A DNA stretch of 64,000 bases from Seriola aureovittata (lineage: Eukaryota > Chordata > Actinopteri > Carangiformes > Carangidae), in the NCBI RefSeq assembly GCF_021018895.1, contig NC_079369.1, positions 4,432,694 through 4,496,693 of the forward strand. Reading direction: 5' to 3'. Below are positions 23,042 through 33,627 of this stretch, one piece after another. Position 1 is the stretch's first letter. Every line of letters starts with the position of its first letter. Below the pieces are notes generated by a model. The model did no database searches. It was not told the DNA's origin and was given only the letters and a program-made list of their open reading frames with translations. A program made the position numbers and the translations under genes.

Positions 23042-23090
23042 TAAAAAAAAAAGAAAGAAAGAAAGAAAGAAAAGAAAAGAAAAAAAAAAC
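23042..23090. repeat. (GAAA)n / A-rich microsatellite
   Basis: A run of A followed by imperfect GAAA units and another A run. Confidence 0.85.
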
Positions 23091-23500
23091 CCAACTCCCA
23101 CATGATATATTTTAATGCCAAATCCACATGGTGTAGCCCTAAGCTATATAAATCTGCTACACTGCTGATGTGCAATAGGGTAGTGTTCTTACATTTAGAG
23201 TAGGCAGTAGTACAAATTTAATCTTCCTGCACAAAACTGCATTTGATAGACACTTCCCGCTGCTCTACTAACCACAGCACCTCATGCATTGGCTCATCCA
23301 ACCTTTATCTGTTCAGCTGGCCTATCTGTGGGACGAGCACACAGCTCCGAGATCAGAGGAGGCTTGAAAAGATGACCTGACACTCTTGTGCGCGGTCACG
23401 TGATCTTTCTGGGGCCTGCTGACCGACTGTCAGCACCACAGCTCCAAAAATTCACCTCAAGAACAAAAGAGGAGATATCGGGTGCCCACAAAATCAATAG
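23091..23500. other. Non-coding stretch before the orphan ORF
   Basis: A GTCACGTGAT E-box (23395-23404) is notable. A 77-codon minus frame overlaps 23396-23629. Nothing else was recognised. Confidence 0.4.
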
Positions 23501-23560
23501 CTTCACTTTTTTTTTTTTGAGAAGATAAACACAAACAGTCTCACAAGTCACAGTCAAGCC

Positions 23561-23788
23561 ATGTTGGTTAGCCCCAAATTCCTTCTTTACGAGGTCGACA
23601 TGAGTTCGTTTTACAGAAGCGACAAACATTTGTGTCCTGCATATGTCAAGAAATGTGTGATAAACTTACAGGATGATTCAGATTCTTTCTTCCATTTAAC
23701 CTACGATCAGCGCGCCGACACAGCGCTTTATACATTTAAGGATTTTAAACCTTTCAGTACAGACGATATTCTTATTTATATAAAATAA
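23561..23788 (+). CDS. Orphan ORF, 75 codons, unknown
   Basis: The frame is open from 23501 (after a TAG at 23498) and the first ATG is at 23561. The peptide looks more protein-like than other short frames here: mixed acidic, aromatic and aliphatic residues with FYRSDKHLCPAYVKKC near the middle and TALYTFKDFKPFSTDDIL near the end. The stop overlaps an AATAAA-like stretch (ATAAAATAAAATG, 23779-23791) that could serve as a polyadenylation signal. GTCACGTG motifs lie on both sides (23395-23402 and 23884-23891). No known family was recognised and no intron signals were sought successfully. The opposite strand also has a 77-codon frame overlapping it, so this may be chance. Confidence 0.2.
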   Translation: MLVSPKFLLYEVDMSSFYRSDKHLCPAYVKKCVINLQDDSDSFFHLTYDQRADTALYTFKDFKPFSTDDILIYIK

Positions 23789-24310
23789 AATGTTCAAATA
23801 CTACTGTTATGTAAAATATTGTATAAGATTATATCTGCCCTTTTCAAGCAGTTTCATGTAGGAGGTAAAATGTCTTGTAGGCCGTCACGTGTCAAAGGTC
23901 ACCCCAGACACGACTGTCAAAATTTTGTATCAGACAGATTAAGCCTAAAAAAATAAAAAATCCAGATTTACAAAATGATAAAGCAACTGCACAAAAAAAC
24001 ACAACAATATAAATAAGTTGTCTTTTAATCTCTGCACTCTCACGTGTTTCTACTTTCTTGTAGCAGGTGAACTGCGGCAGCCTGGTGGGCCGACCTGAAG
24101 TGACCCTCGACTCGGGTCAGTCGCTCACTAAGTGGCCTATTAAACCCTCGAAGCACCTCCCTGTGTCAAAACATGACCCCAAAACTGAAAATCCTGACTG
24201 CAAACACACACAAATCAATGATACAAGAACCATGTACAGGCAAGTGAAGGATCTGACAGCAAGAATATGACGTTAATATCATTAGTTTTTATTTTCTGAC
24301 GATATTAAGA
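23789..24310. other. Non-coding stretch
   Basis: A second GTCACGTG is at 23884-23891. A short plus frame (24067-24270) has no family likeness. Confidence 0.4.
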
Positions 24311-24319
24311 CGCATAAAA

Positions 24320-24375
24320 ATGAAGTACCTCAGAGCTGTATTTAAGTACAGAATGTGAGTAGACTCTGTGACTGT
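24320..24375 (+). repeat. End fragment of the AAGTAC repeat, copy D
   Basis: GAAGTACCTCAGAGCTGTAT (about 24321-24340) then TTAAGTACAGAATGTGAGTA corresponds to the terminal part of the family seen at 14 kb and 31.7 kb. Confidence 0.5.
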
Positions 24376-24389
24376 CCGCCATTTCCCCT

Positions 24390-24432
24390 CAGGCCTGTTT
24401 GGAGAGTCCCGACCCCCAGGTTGGAAACAATT
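24390..24432 (-). repeat. hAT-type repeat end
   Basis: GAGTCCCGACCCCCAGGTTG (about 24403-24422) followed by GAAACAATTG is the reverse complement of the 'caGTGTTTCCCAACCTGGGGGTC' type end of a fish hAT-like repeat. The rest of the element is not delimited. Confidence 0.45.
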
Positions 24433-24589
24433 GATCTACAGCACAGAGCAACTAACACAAAAGAACTGTGCCATCCTCGCTGTATAATCATGGACAACCC
24501 AACTATACGAACGCAGTCCTCACCAGTGTGTTAAGTAAAGAATTACAAAAGAGGATATGTTACTGTATTTAGTTAAGTGTTATTTGCCA

Positions 24590-24900
24590 TCAACAGTGTT
24601 GTAAGCTGCACGAGTATTCATGAGAATGCATTTGAATAATTCAGAGTGCTCTTGCCAACTGCTGAGGGAGGCCAAGTGACAGTCTGTGCATTATCCTTTG
24701 ATCAAGGGGCTCCATAAGAGCGCAGCATCGGCCACACCGGAGAAAAAAGCATATTTAGGCCAACACAGACGCACAAATCCAACATGAGAGAGCAACAGAG
24801 CGGTAAGCGGCATCTAAATCTTTTTACCAGCTGAAGAATATGAACACAGTGGTTCAGCAGAAAAGAACCATCAAATAAAAAACATCCCATATGGTGGCAA
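24590..24900. promoter_or_regulatory. Possible conserved element with TCF/LEF site
   Basis: Unique block with GAGTATTCATGAGAATGCAT, TTGAATAATTC, GTGCATTATCC and a perfect TCF/LEF motif CCTTTGATC (24695-24703). The 62-codon minus frame is not convincing. Confidence 0.35.
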
Positions 24901-24977
24901 TCAATTTAGTGACCAAAGTGCACAACCCCATATTCCTGGTGGTTATTGTCTTCTTTGGGAATTAATTAAAATCCCTT

Positions 24978-24981
<4 letters not shown>

Positions 24982-25019
<38 letters not shown>
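24982..25019 (+). repeat. (TG)19 microsatellite
   Basis: Nineteen uninterrupted TG units after a short T run, with Z-DNA potential. Confidence 0.95.
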
Positions 25020-25021
<2 letters not shown>

Positions 25022-26439
25022 CTTACACAAAGAAAGAATGCCACAGGTCCAGCTGAGGGGGATTTGTATACATGGGATCCATTTAGTTAACAAAGGATTA
25101 TAAACCAATTGACTAATAACACTGCAGCATTCACAGTATAGTGGGGGCACAAGTTATGATGGGAAATAATTTGATTATAAACCTCAAAACGGCTCGCTTA
25201 AAGAGAGGCATTTAAAAAAAAAAGGCTTGATACCCAGCAAGCAGGAGGTGTTGAGACAAAGAGAACAGAGGAAAATGGAGCACTAAGAAGTGCCGCTCAA
25301 ACTCCAGACCCAACACCTCTGGACAGCAAATCCCTGGACGCGGCCCGCTACAGACTAAATCATTTCAATAAACTCTGTCACGGAATCAAGCACTGCACCA
25401 CCCAGGCGTAAGCTACGACACAGAAAAAGTCACCCGCTGCTCTGAAAAGCTTTGTCACTAAAATGAAATGTGATGTAGAGCGATTTTCCATGCATTTGCC
25501 TCTCAATTATGGATAGTGATTGTAATTAGTTCAGATGGCTCCCAAACACTGAACTTCTGTTCAGTCCCATTACAGTTTGGGAAGGATGAAAAATACATTA
25601 GGTGTGTATATATACACTTTTTTAAAGCAACTCTCGCTTATGGTTAAAACACTTACGCCAAGAAATCCCACAGAGCCTCTTGAAGAGTTTCTTTCCTTTA
25701 CAGTTTTTCTAGCATGATCCGTGGGTAATTCAGAAACAATTACAGATTTGACTAAATATTCTCCAGTGATGGTTAACTCCAAGGCATAATTATGATGCTC
25801 ACAACCCTGGGAGGACTGGTTCTCTAAACCAAGTTTTGGGATTTGTATGTAGAGAATCTGAATTCAGTGACAGACTAACGTTACGCAGGAAATCCTTAAT
25901 GAAAACTGTCTTTAGCTGACTGGTTCAGGGTCAGCACTTCACTCTTGCTTCTCAGCAACAGGGCTCCAGGGTAGAAGAATCTCTGTGTGTGTAACACGCC
26001 TGTAAGTGCTGTTTGTTGTCAAGAAAAATCTCCTACCCAATGTCCTAGATTAAAAATGCAGCATCTCCTGTTTCTTTTCTCTACCCCCTGTCTCCTCTGT
26101 CTCTCCTGTAAATGAGCTCGGTCAGGTTGAATAAGAAAATCAGATTGACTGTAACAGGAATTTGGGGAGTAAATAGACATGTGCTCAGCTCAGTGTAATC
26201 ACATCTGTGGCCTCTGCCATCATCTTGACTTGCGTTACAACAAAGGCTGTTTCAGGGCATATGTAATGTGCCTTTCTTCTACACCAGTGAATGTAACACA
26301 ACACATTGTTTTGTAGAGTTTGTTTATGGTGCCTTTGAAAATGGTCACTGGTGTTGTTTTCCCTGGAAGACTAGATGGAAAAATATCTGACAAGCGAAAA
26401 AAAAAACATGCAGCTCCGGTAGCCTACATTATCGTTTGA
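25020..26439. other. Non-coding stretch, nothing recognised
   Basis: Only short frames. The part at 25480-25800 is unique and AT-rich with TAATTA-like sites. Confidence 0.4.
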
Positions 26440-27238
26440 GTGAAAAGATTAGCTTGTTTGCGTGGGCGCGATAGCTCTTTTAGCGTGTCGGCCACGTGAC
26501 CCTCGTCGAAACGGTCCCTCCAGAATCTTCCCCTTTAGCAAGTTCTGCGCCTGCCAGCTAGCCAGATAGTTCCTGCCAGCTCAGTCAGCCAAAGAAGAAA
26601 AAAAACACACAAAAAAACTATTCTCTATAATCTTGTTATTCATAAAGAGCTGTGTCTTTCTCAAAACTTTGCTAAGGTAACACAGATCACAATCAAAGCG
26701 CCCGTGGCTGAAAGCTACCTTCATACCTGGCTAACTTTTTAGCATCTCCTCCCTTGTTGAGCTAAATACAAGGAGAAGTTGTTGATTGCCACTGTATGAC
26801 AGCTGTTAGTTGGCTAATCAGGATTTATTTTGTCATTATTCTTAGTCCTAACTGACGGGAGCTAGCTGGCTAAATTAAGCAGTTTGTGGGCTGCTATGAC
26901 AAAGCATGGTCAGCAGAGGGACTCCTATTTGATTATAAAATGAACATACGCATTTTGAAATTAAACAGAGACTATTTTTAAGTGACAATTACGGGGTAGG
27001 CTAATTGCTAAATGCTAAAACATGGTGTAGGTAGTCGTCGTCGAACCAAAATGAGACGATCTGTCAACACAGCTCCTGTCGCCTAGCAACGTTGACCAAC
27101 ATGTAACTTTTTTTTTTTTTTTTTTTACAAAAACTTTAGGCTTTAAGGGCCTTGGTTTTACAAGTTGTACCGTTAGCTGTTGACCTGAGCTGAAAGCCGG
27201 TTTAAAAGCGTCCTCAGGCTCTCTTTCTGCGCTGTTTG
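26440..27238 (+). promoter_or_regulatory. Candidate promoter and 5' untranslated region
   Basis: This stretch lies directly upstream of a convincing first coding exon. It has more CpG than its surroundings at both ends (26455-26530 and 27040-27095). It carries a perfect CACGTG E-box (26493-26498, within GCCACGTGAC), the type bound by USF or TFE factors, and an X-box for RFX factors at 27078-27090. It also has several 'gctaac/gttagc' motifs (26810-26880, 27000, 27172, 27277), which I associate with fish gene starts. No TATA box is evident at a useful distance. The transcription start cannot be placed from sequence alone. The promoter reading is inference. Confidence 0.5.
27078..27090 (+). promoter_or_regulatory. 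X-box (RFX binding site)
   Basis: The sequence GTCGCC-T-AGCAAC fits the RFX consensus RYYNYY-N(1-3)-RRNRAC at every position. It lies 148 bases before the candidate ATG, a normal distance for X-boxes. RFX factors typically drive cilium genes, so the gene starting here may be ciliary. That is inference from one site. Confidence 0.45.
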
Positions 27239-27359
27239 ATGGGGCTGCATTTGAAGGAGCCTTTGCTATGGGACATAGCTAACGTTAGCCACCTTATGCT
27301 ACTGCTCATACTGTATGTTGCCTACACTCAAAATCCTGAGCGGATTGAATTGAAAAAAG
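27239..27359 (+). CDS. Candidate first coding exon, signal-peptide-like N-terminus
   Basis: The ATG at 27239 opens 40 codons plus one base and ends at AAG|GTGAGT, a full match to the vertebrate splice-donor consensus (intron begins at 27360). The peptide starts MGLHLKEPLLWDIANVSH. A hydrophobic run of about 10 residues (LMLLLILYVA) follows, then a polar stretch (YTQNPERIELKK). This is the shape of a signal peptide or signal anchor with cleavage possible after VAYT or nearby. The exon ends in phase 1, common for exons encoding a signal peptide before an extracellular domain. An X-box and CpG-containing DNA lie upstream. I do not recognise the family. The downstream partner exon is not certain; 30880-31142 is phase-compatible only if its second AG is used. 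It could also be a chance ATG inside a non-coding first exon. Confidence 0.45.
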
Positions 27360-27365
27360 GTGAGT
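27360..27365 (+). other. Consensus 5' splice site
   Basis: AAG|GTGAGT matches the U1 snRNA-complementary consensus fully. Its placement at the end of an open ATG frame is the main reason to call an exon at 27239-27359. Confidence 0.5.
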
Positions 27366-30300
27366 TTTATTGCTAATGAACTTTTCTTCATTTGTATGAG
27401 GAAGAATGTTATTTCATCTTTCAAAGTGTTATTATGAAAAATAAATACAAATAACATTTCATATGAATGGGTTGACTTAAATGTATTAAATTATGACACA
27501 GTTTTGGTTTCTTTTATATTCATTTTCATGATTATTTATTTCATAATGTCTTTACAGGGTGCGTACGTTTTGTTAGTTTTACTGAATGCAAACCTATTGC
27601 AGTACAGAGGTGAGTGAGACAGCGGAGGCAACACTGACCTCTGCAAGAGATGCTGTGCCAGAGCTTGAATGAAAGCTGATGGTAGTTTTTAACAACGTTA
27701 ACATCGTCTTGACTCCGTAACTGACAGAGAGTCAAATCACTACATCCTTTCTACCGTGGCTGAACAACAAACTGGTGGTAATGGTGGCAGAAATGATTTT
27801 ATCTAACGGTGATTCTGATTGCTGCAGTATACATGATGACGACGATAATGATGATGATGATGGGATCAGTCAGCATGACAACACTGTGTGAATATGATTC
27901 TGATTCCTCATTATTAAGAACAGAGCTTCAGCAATAGTGTAGCTCTGTCCAACGGTTGCCTTTCTCTCTCTGCTGCCATCCACTAGAAAGAGCAGCAGTA
28001 AACTGTGTTATCTCATCTGGGCCTTCTGTGCCATGTATGCAGTGAACAGAGACTTGGTGGGGAGGCTCTGTAAACACAGCGTTACAGGGAGCACACATGT
28101 CTACCTTCTGAAACATCAGTCTCACACTGAGGCTGTCAAAGAAATGAGGCGAAGACTCGCAGCACAGCGCACACAATGGGAACGGACCTGTGGCATCACT
28201 TTCAAATGCAATCAGAGCTCGGTGAAACCGAACAATAAAATGAAAAGGGCTGGGTGTATTTTAGTTGAATGTGTCACATCTGAAAAGACAAAAATGGAAG
28301 TTTGTTTAAAGGATAAATAAAAAACCGTGACCTGCGTTTAAGGCAGGTGAACAGAGGCAAGTCTTGAATCTCACAAACCAAACAGCGGCTGATCTAAAGG
28401 GTATGTTGAGGAAATGTAATGACTGTTATACCTGAATGAAAATAGCCACTTTGTTCACACTGACATGAGAGAAAAATGCAAAGTGCTCCCCCTCACACTG
28501 CTGAGAAGTAGTATAATCGCTCATAAACTTGAGATTTTACCAAAACTAGCAGGTTTCCTGTCATTATTTCAACACCACCCACTCAGAAGCCAAAAAAAGC
28601 AGACAGCAAGAGAGTGAAAACGGAGCCATTTATGGGATGTCTTATACACTGAGCACACATTCTGCCATCAATCTGAATGTTTTGAGCTTTTAGATGCTGT
28701 AAAAGCACTGGATAATGATTGCCGGAGACTCTACCACTTCCTGTTGTTCTCACAGAGACACGGGGGACTCTTAGAGTCACCCGTCACTCTCTGCCTTTAA
28801 TTGAAACCATTTCCTCCGCCATGTCTCGACGCCTCATCACAGTCTCCAATGAGCGTGGCAGAGGTGCTCTAAGGCAGGCACAATCCTAAAACGATCAGAC
28901 CTCTGGGGTGATCCGCAGCCAGAGAAGACAGCGTTTATGCAGCTCCTTTTAAAGTGGCTGTTTTCCTGACTGTGTGACTGGCTTTGGTCCAGGCTTCCTG
29001 TGACTGGGACAGTCAGGGAGCCAGTGCAGTGCAGCCGCTGTGATGTCCTCATTTAAAAAGTTCTCACTCCGAGTTGTGTGCTGTACAATCCCTCACCACT
29101 TAGGGAGAAAACAGCCGCTTGAGAGCGCTTTGATATGTAGAAATATGAAGGCATCATATTTATCCTCTATCCCCTTCATGGAGAATGCTTGGATGAAAGC
29201 AGCAGTGGGAGCAGGCTGAAGGCTGAGGATTAACAATGACATAACATGAAGAGGGGTCTGTCAGCACAGTGACACCTCGTTTCGCCTGCCATTGTCTGAT
29301 TACCCCAACAGCAGCCCACCAATGACATGGATGATCACAGGAAGGCGGGAAGAACACAACTGTCAGGCTTAGGCTGCAAAGCCAATTCCCACCATTTCTG
29401 CTCCTTCAAACCAGATTTTAGACAAGCAGAAACGAGAGAGCAGTGGAGAGTGAGGGAGAAAGGGTGGAGGAGCAGGAGAAAGAGAAAGAGTGAGGGAAAA
29501 GGACACACGGACAGCTTACAGGGGATACAAACCAAAAGATTATGGTAATCTTCCCTTCTTTGTCCCCTGCGAAATGTTTTCGTACTACGCCTTTTATCTG
29601 TGTAAGAAGGGATGTGAACCTCTTCAGTTAGTGACAGTGGGCACTTTCTGTGTGGTTTCTGGGTAATTAGCACCAGTAGCAGGCCTTTTCTTTTTCTCTG
29701 CTCAAGCTTATGGTCTTCTTAGGGATGGCAACAGGGGATTTTCCCCCTCCAACCCTCTGTCTGCTCTTAAGGAGCGATTCCCAGCCCAGGCCGAGCCACA
29801 ACAACCATCTGTTAGCGCTAGAAGGATCAAAACCTTCAGAGACTTTGAGCACCACTGACAATCAAATGGACAGCTTAAGTTCAGACAGGTGACTGAATTA
29901 ATTATTCTATTCAGGGTGCAACAGAGATGTTTTCTATAGAGTGGTCAATGGACTGCTCATATGCTCTGCTCAGCTTTTTGTTACTGTGTCCATACTGTGG
30001 AAAACAATTAAACTATGATTCTGTTTTTGTTTTTGTTCAAGAAATCATTCAAATCCGTCTTTCTTTTCTTTTTTTTTTAACGATATGAACATTCAAACTT
30101 CTCTAACCTCCCGTTGAACGCCAGCTAAGCGAATCAATTAGAAGCACAAAACTTTCCAAGGTGTTTTCTGTGACTTTTCAATTTCCCTTGGTGGTCATTT
30201 CACAGGGGGGGGGGGGGGCTGACTACTAATCTTTTTTCCCATGCAGAGTGACAGAAGCCAAAAGATAAATTGGCTGCTGGCACCACAAACACGCCTTTTC

Positions 30301-30879
30301 AATTTGGGATAGTACCAATACGAGATCTAAAAGAACACCCAAAGCTTACGCTCATCATATCAACTGGGGCTTTTCAACAGGGGGTCAAAGGTGACCCTCA
30401 GATAAAGTGCTATACAAGAGATCAGTGGGGCCGGGCCTTCTACACCTAATAAACGCACACAGTGTTAATAGTGATACATTTCTTGATCAGAAGTGCTGGC
30501 TCTCCTGTGTGAATTTGTCTTCTTTTTCCTTTTCTCCTTTGATGTTTTCTTTCTCATTTTTCCTTCAACAACACCTCTTCTCTCCACTCCAATGGATGAA
30601 ACCTCCTTTTTGTTGTGGTTCAAGCTGCATCTTATTGTCTCTGTCACGGGTGCTTTGTCTTACCAAGGCCCACTGCACCCACAGAAAAGCAGGGGGGCTT
30701 CATCAAAGCTCGGGCGAGATGGACTCAACAACAGTGGATTAAGGTCTTCTGCATGATAAAGTCCCTACCTAGGGGTGGAATTAACTTAATATGTGAAAGA
30801 ATGTTATTGAGAGGGAATAAAGTGCCAAAAAGCTCTGTCATTCTCTTCGTAATGTCCTAATCCAGCGCCTGACACAGAG
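27366..30879. other. Possible intron of the candidate gene, or intergenic DNA
   Basis: If 27239-27359 is a first exon, this is intron sequence on the + strand. It holds a GAT-rich patch (27838-27865), a 95-codon plus frame (28033-28320), an 87-codon frame (30493-30756) and a poly-G run. None of the frames combines a good acceptor, a good donor and protein-like composition. The 30560-30860 part is unique and enhancer-like. Confidence 0.35.
30205..30218 (+). repeat. Poly-G tract, 14 bases
   Basis: Uninterrupted G run on the + strand. Confidence 0.9.
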
Positions 30880-31142
30880 ACCTTGGGCTGGAGTCTGTTA
30901 ATCACAGAGATGCCCATCTGTATTCCCTGTCCTTTAAGCTATTTAAACTTCGCCTAAACTCAATTATTGTCCCTGGGAGACCAAAATGGCATATTAAGTT
31001 ACGTGAAAGGGTATTCGACCAGGGAGAAAAAGAAATCCTGGCCTTAAAGCGAAGAGATGTCAACGCAGCCAAATTCAAAGTACAGCTAAACAGATTAGAG
31101 GCGGAATCTATAGACCTGAAAAACAACGTGACAATGAGTTAA
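30880..31142 (+). CDS. Exon-like open frame, possible terminal exon with coiled coil
   Basis: The + frame is open from 30873 (after a TGA at 30870) to a TAA at 31140-31142, 89 codons. Upstream are a pyrimidine-rich stretch (30835-30860), a branch-point-like CCTAATC (30856-30862) and AG dinucleotides at 30876-30877 and 30878-30879, so exon starts at 30878 or 30880 are possible. The peptide is rich in Lys, Arg, Glu and Leu: it includes PGRPKWHIKLRERVF, then GEKEILALKRRDV, then KFKVQLNRLEAESIDL, with spacing that would suit an amphipathic helix or coiled coil. No good splice donor is seen at the end, so it would be a last exon. The opposite strand is also open over 30902-31126 but reads less like a protein. 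I do not recognise a family. The alternative is a conserved non-coding element that happens to be open. Confidence 0.3.
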
Positions 31143-31609
31143 AGAGAGGAGGAATCTCACTTTCAAAGCATCCTCTAAAGTGTTAAGCAACCTAATCACG
31201 GAGGATCTCACAGACTGTGCCCCGGCATACATTTCTCTATTTACAGCTCAAACATGGCAAAGATCACTGAGGACCTGAGATATCACACGCACTGTGGAGA
31301 GCTTTTACTCTCACACCAGAGTGACGCATCGGATCACAGATATATGTTAAAACATCTGCTGTCCGAGTAACATTTCCTTTATGTCCGTCAAACAAATATA
31401 TATTATCCTCAAAGGTTATTACATATAAAAATTAAGCACTAGCTTCAAGAGAAACTGGTTGAATTTAAAAAAAAAAAAAATCACTGTTTTAGTGCAAAGA
31501 TCCATCTTTATTATCCATCTAGAAATTAAAAAAATAGGCATTTTATTGCATTTTCACACAATCATTATCATAATAATGACCTTTCAGGGACGCAGACACC
31601 AAACTGATC
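31143..31609. other. Non-coding stretch
   Basis: If the preceding frame is a terminal exon, this would begin with its 3' untranslated region. No clear AATAAA close by was found. Confidence 0.35.
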
Positions 31610-31614
31610 ATTGG

Positions 31615-31799
31615 GGAACAAATAAGCAGCAATGGAAGAAGTATTTAGATAATGTTCTTATGTATAAGTAGCAAAACCACGCCATAAACTAACTATTTTA
31701 AATACTGTTGGGTAGTTTTATCAAGTAAAATACATTATATTTTCTAAAGGGATCACGTGTTAAATCTGACAAGTGACAATCATAGCTGTTAATAATAAT

Positions 31800-31844
<45 letters not shown>

Positions 31845-31950
31845 ATAATAATAATAAATGTAGTGAAGTAAAAAGTAATATTTCTCTTTAATGTAGAAGA
31901 ATAGAAGTATAAAGTAAACTACATGTATCTCAAAGTAAACTTTCCCGTAA
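31615..31950 (+). repeat. AAGTAC / GTAGTGGAGTA repeat, copy C, interrupted by AT array
   Basis: The order matches the family: GCAATGGAAGAAGTATTTAG (about 31629-31648), AAGTAGCAAAACCACG, ACTATTTTAAATACTGTTGG (31691-31710), GTAGTTTTATCAAGTAAAAT, then after an AT array AATGTAGTGAAGTAAAAAGT and GTAGAAGAATAGAAGTATAA. Positions 31803-31858 are the expanded (AT)n/(TAA)n array inside it. Confidence 0.75.
31803..31858. repeat. (AT)n and (TAA)n microsatellite
   Basis: An alternating AT run of about 35 bases followed by interrupted AT and TAA units. It has grown inside an interspersed repeat. Confidence 0.9.
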
Positions 31951-32040
31951 ACAACAGTCTGCTCCAAAACTGTCTGATTATTTTAATATAATAGTGTCGG
32001 ATCACAATAACAGGTGTATCAGCACAGTTTGCATTTTCCA

Positions 32041-32450
32041 CGCCCTAAAGTGCAAGAACAAGCGCAATCAAACTGGACGCAATTTCACATTCGGCAACGC
32101 GCCCGAACAACAACTGTGTGTGACAACAGTTCTGTTCCATATGTAGTCTAAATGTCCCTCCATCTCAGGCGCATGGTCAGGCGAAAAGCGCAGCGGTCGA
32201 GGCAAATGGACTCAACTTTGTGGCACACCATCATGCCACATTTGCTTAGGAGCGACGGGAGCCTCGCGCCTTTAAAGTCAAGCAAATACTTAAATGGGAG
32301 TATTTGTGCAGCAGGCTGGACGAGTGCTGGCCTTTGTCAAACCATCCGTCCAAAACAGCACAAACGCACTCGAGTCGAACAGAAGTCGTCGCTCCCTCCA
32401 GTAAGCGCGGTTTACGTATCCTGTCATGCGGCGAGTAAATGACACGGGAC
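32041..32450. promoter_or_regulatory. Small CpG island
   Basis: I count 29 CpG dinucleotides in these 410 bases, far more than in flanking DNA. Open frames exist on both strands (32152-32442 plus; 32562-32246 minus in two frames), none recognisable. It may mark a promoter of an unannotated transcript or an unmethylated regulatory element. Confidence 0.45.
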
Positions 32451-33122
32451 TGTGCAGAAGTCTGGAGAGGCTCCACTGCTCCCCATGTGCCCTGAATAGT
32501 GTGATACCACTCATCAAACTGTAAACAGGCAGATTAACAAGGTTTGCCACACCATGATTCACACGTTTGTTGTGAAGATAAGAAATGTGACTCGTCCATG
32601 CGACGCTGATGTGAATTTATCAGGGCCTGCATAAAGACAGGGATGATAAAATTAGCTGACCATGGGTAGTTGGCGAGTACATTAAACAGCACTGAAATAA
32701 CCGTGCTGTCAAAATACCGTCTTTGTATTCCTTTTCACTTTTGTTGCTGCACACACGCGACAAACACCCATTTTCTCACCTTCTCTCGAAATCATATACC
32801 ATCAATTGTGGTGTAAAATTAGAAAAGCATACATTTCCTCTAGCTCTGCTGCAGTGGGATGCTTCCGAGCAAACAGGTCTGAGCCGGCCGTCACACCACG
32901 GTGCACATCTAGTGGAGAGGATGCTTCTGCTGACATGCTGTATGGAGACATTAACCTGGCCAACCGTCGTGCCAATGGTGAAAGCTCCTGAATAAAAAGG
33001 AGGACACGATTGTCACAGCGCGTTTGCTCTCTTTGCTTCTCTTGTCTGAGCCACACGGCCCTCGCGGAGTGGAAAAGGAAAACCCACAAAGAGGGGCTTC
33101 TCTAATGAAACAAGAGGCGACC

Positions 33123-33138
33123 GGGGGGGGGGGGGGGG
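33123..33138 (+). repeat. Poly-G tract, 16 bases
   Basis: Uninterrupted G run on the + strand. Confidence 0.9.
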
Positions 33139-33603
33139 CCTGAACACGCTTCAACATCAAGCGCTAATTCTGCAGCATCATCTTTAACAAAGTTCCTCTT
33201 TTCATCCTCCACGGATGCTAGAAACCTTAGAAAATACCTCGGCCACGAATAATAACTAAAGGTGGATACTATAGTTTTTAATGGGGGGAGGAAAAAAGAC
33301 AATAGAGGAGTATTAACACAGTTATGTGAAAGTTGGCTGCTTTTCCCTCTGGATAAACCTTAGAGCAAAAACACCACAGGCTATAAGAGATATGTGTGTC
33401 TGCTTAAGAGCAGAGCAAGTTTAATTACTGTGAATAAAATGGTTATGCCGTGTGGCCTAAAGGGAACGCTGCGGTTTCTACTTCAAGTCTAAATGTTTCT
33501 TTATCATTACAACTTCTAATGCTTTAAAACATCAAAATTCATGAAAAATATGAATATCTAATATAATACAAGCGAAGACGACTTTGTTTGAACAAGTTTC
33601 ACG

Positions 33604-33627
33604 CCCCCCCACCCACCCACCCACCTC
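33604..33627 (+). repeat. (CCCA)n short tandem repeat
   Basis: C run followed by four CCCA-type units. Confidence 0.85.

Noticed and set aside
23561..23788. Orphan ORF as a viral or Polinton remnant
   Set aside because: No terminal repeats, no neighbouring related genes and no recognised motif; only the neutral label is justified.
28033..28320. 95-codon plus ORF as a second exon of the candidate gene
   Set aside because: No convincing acceptor with polypyrimidine tract and compatible phase, and the opposite strand is also open.
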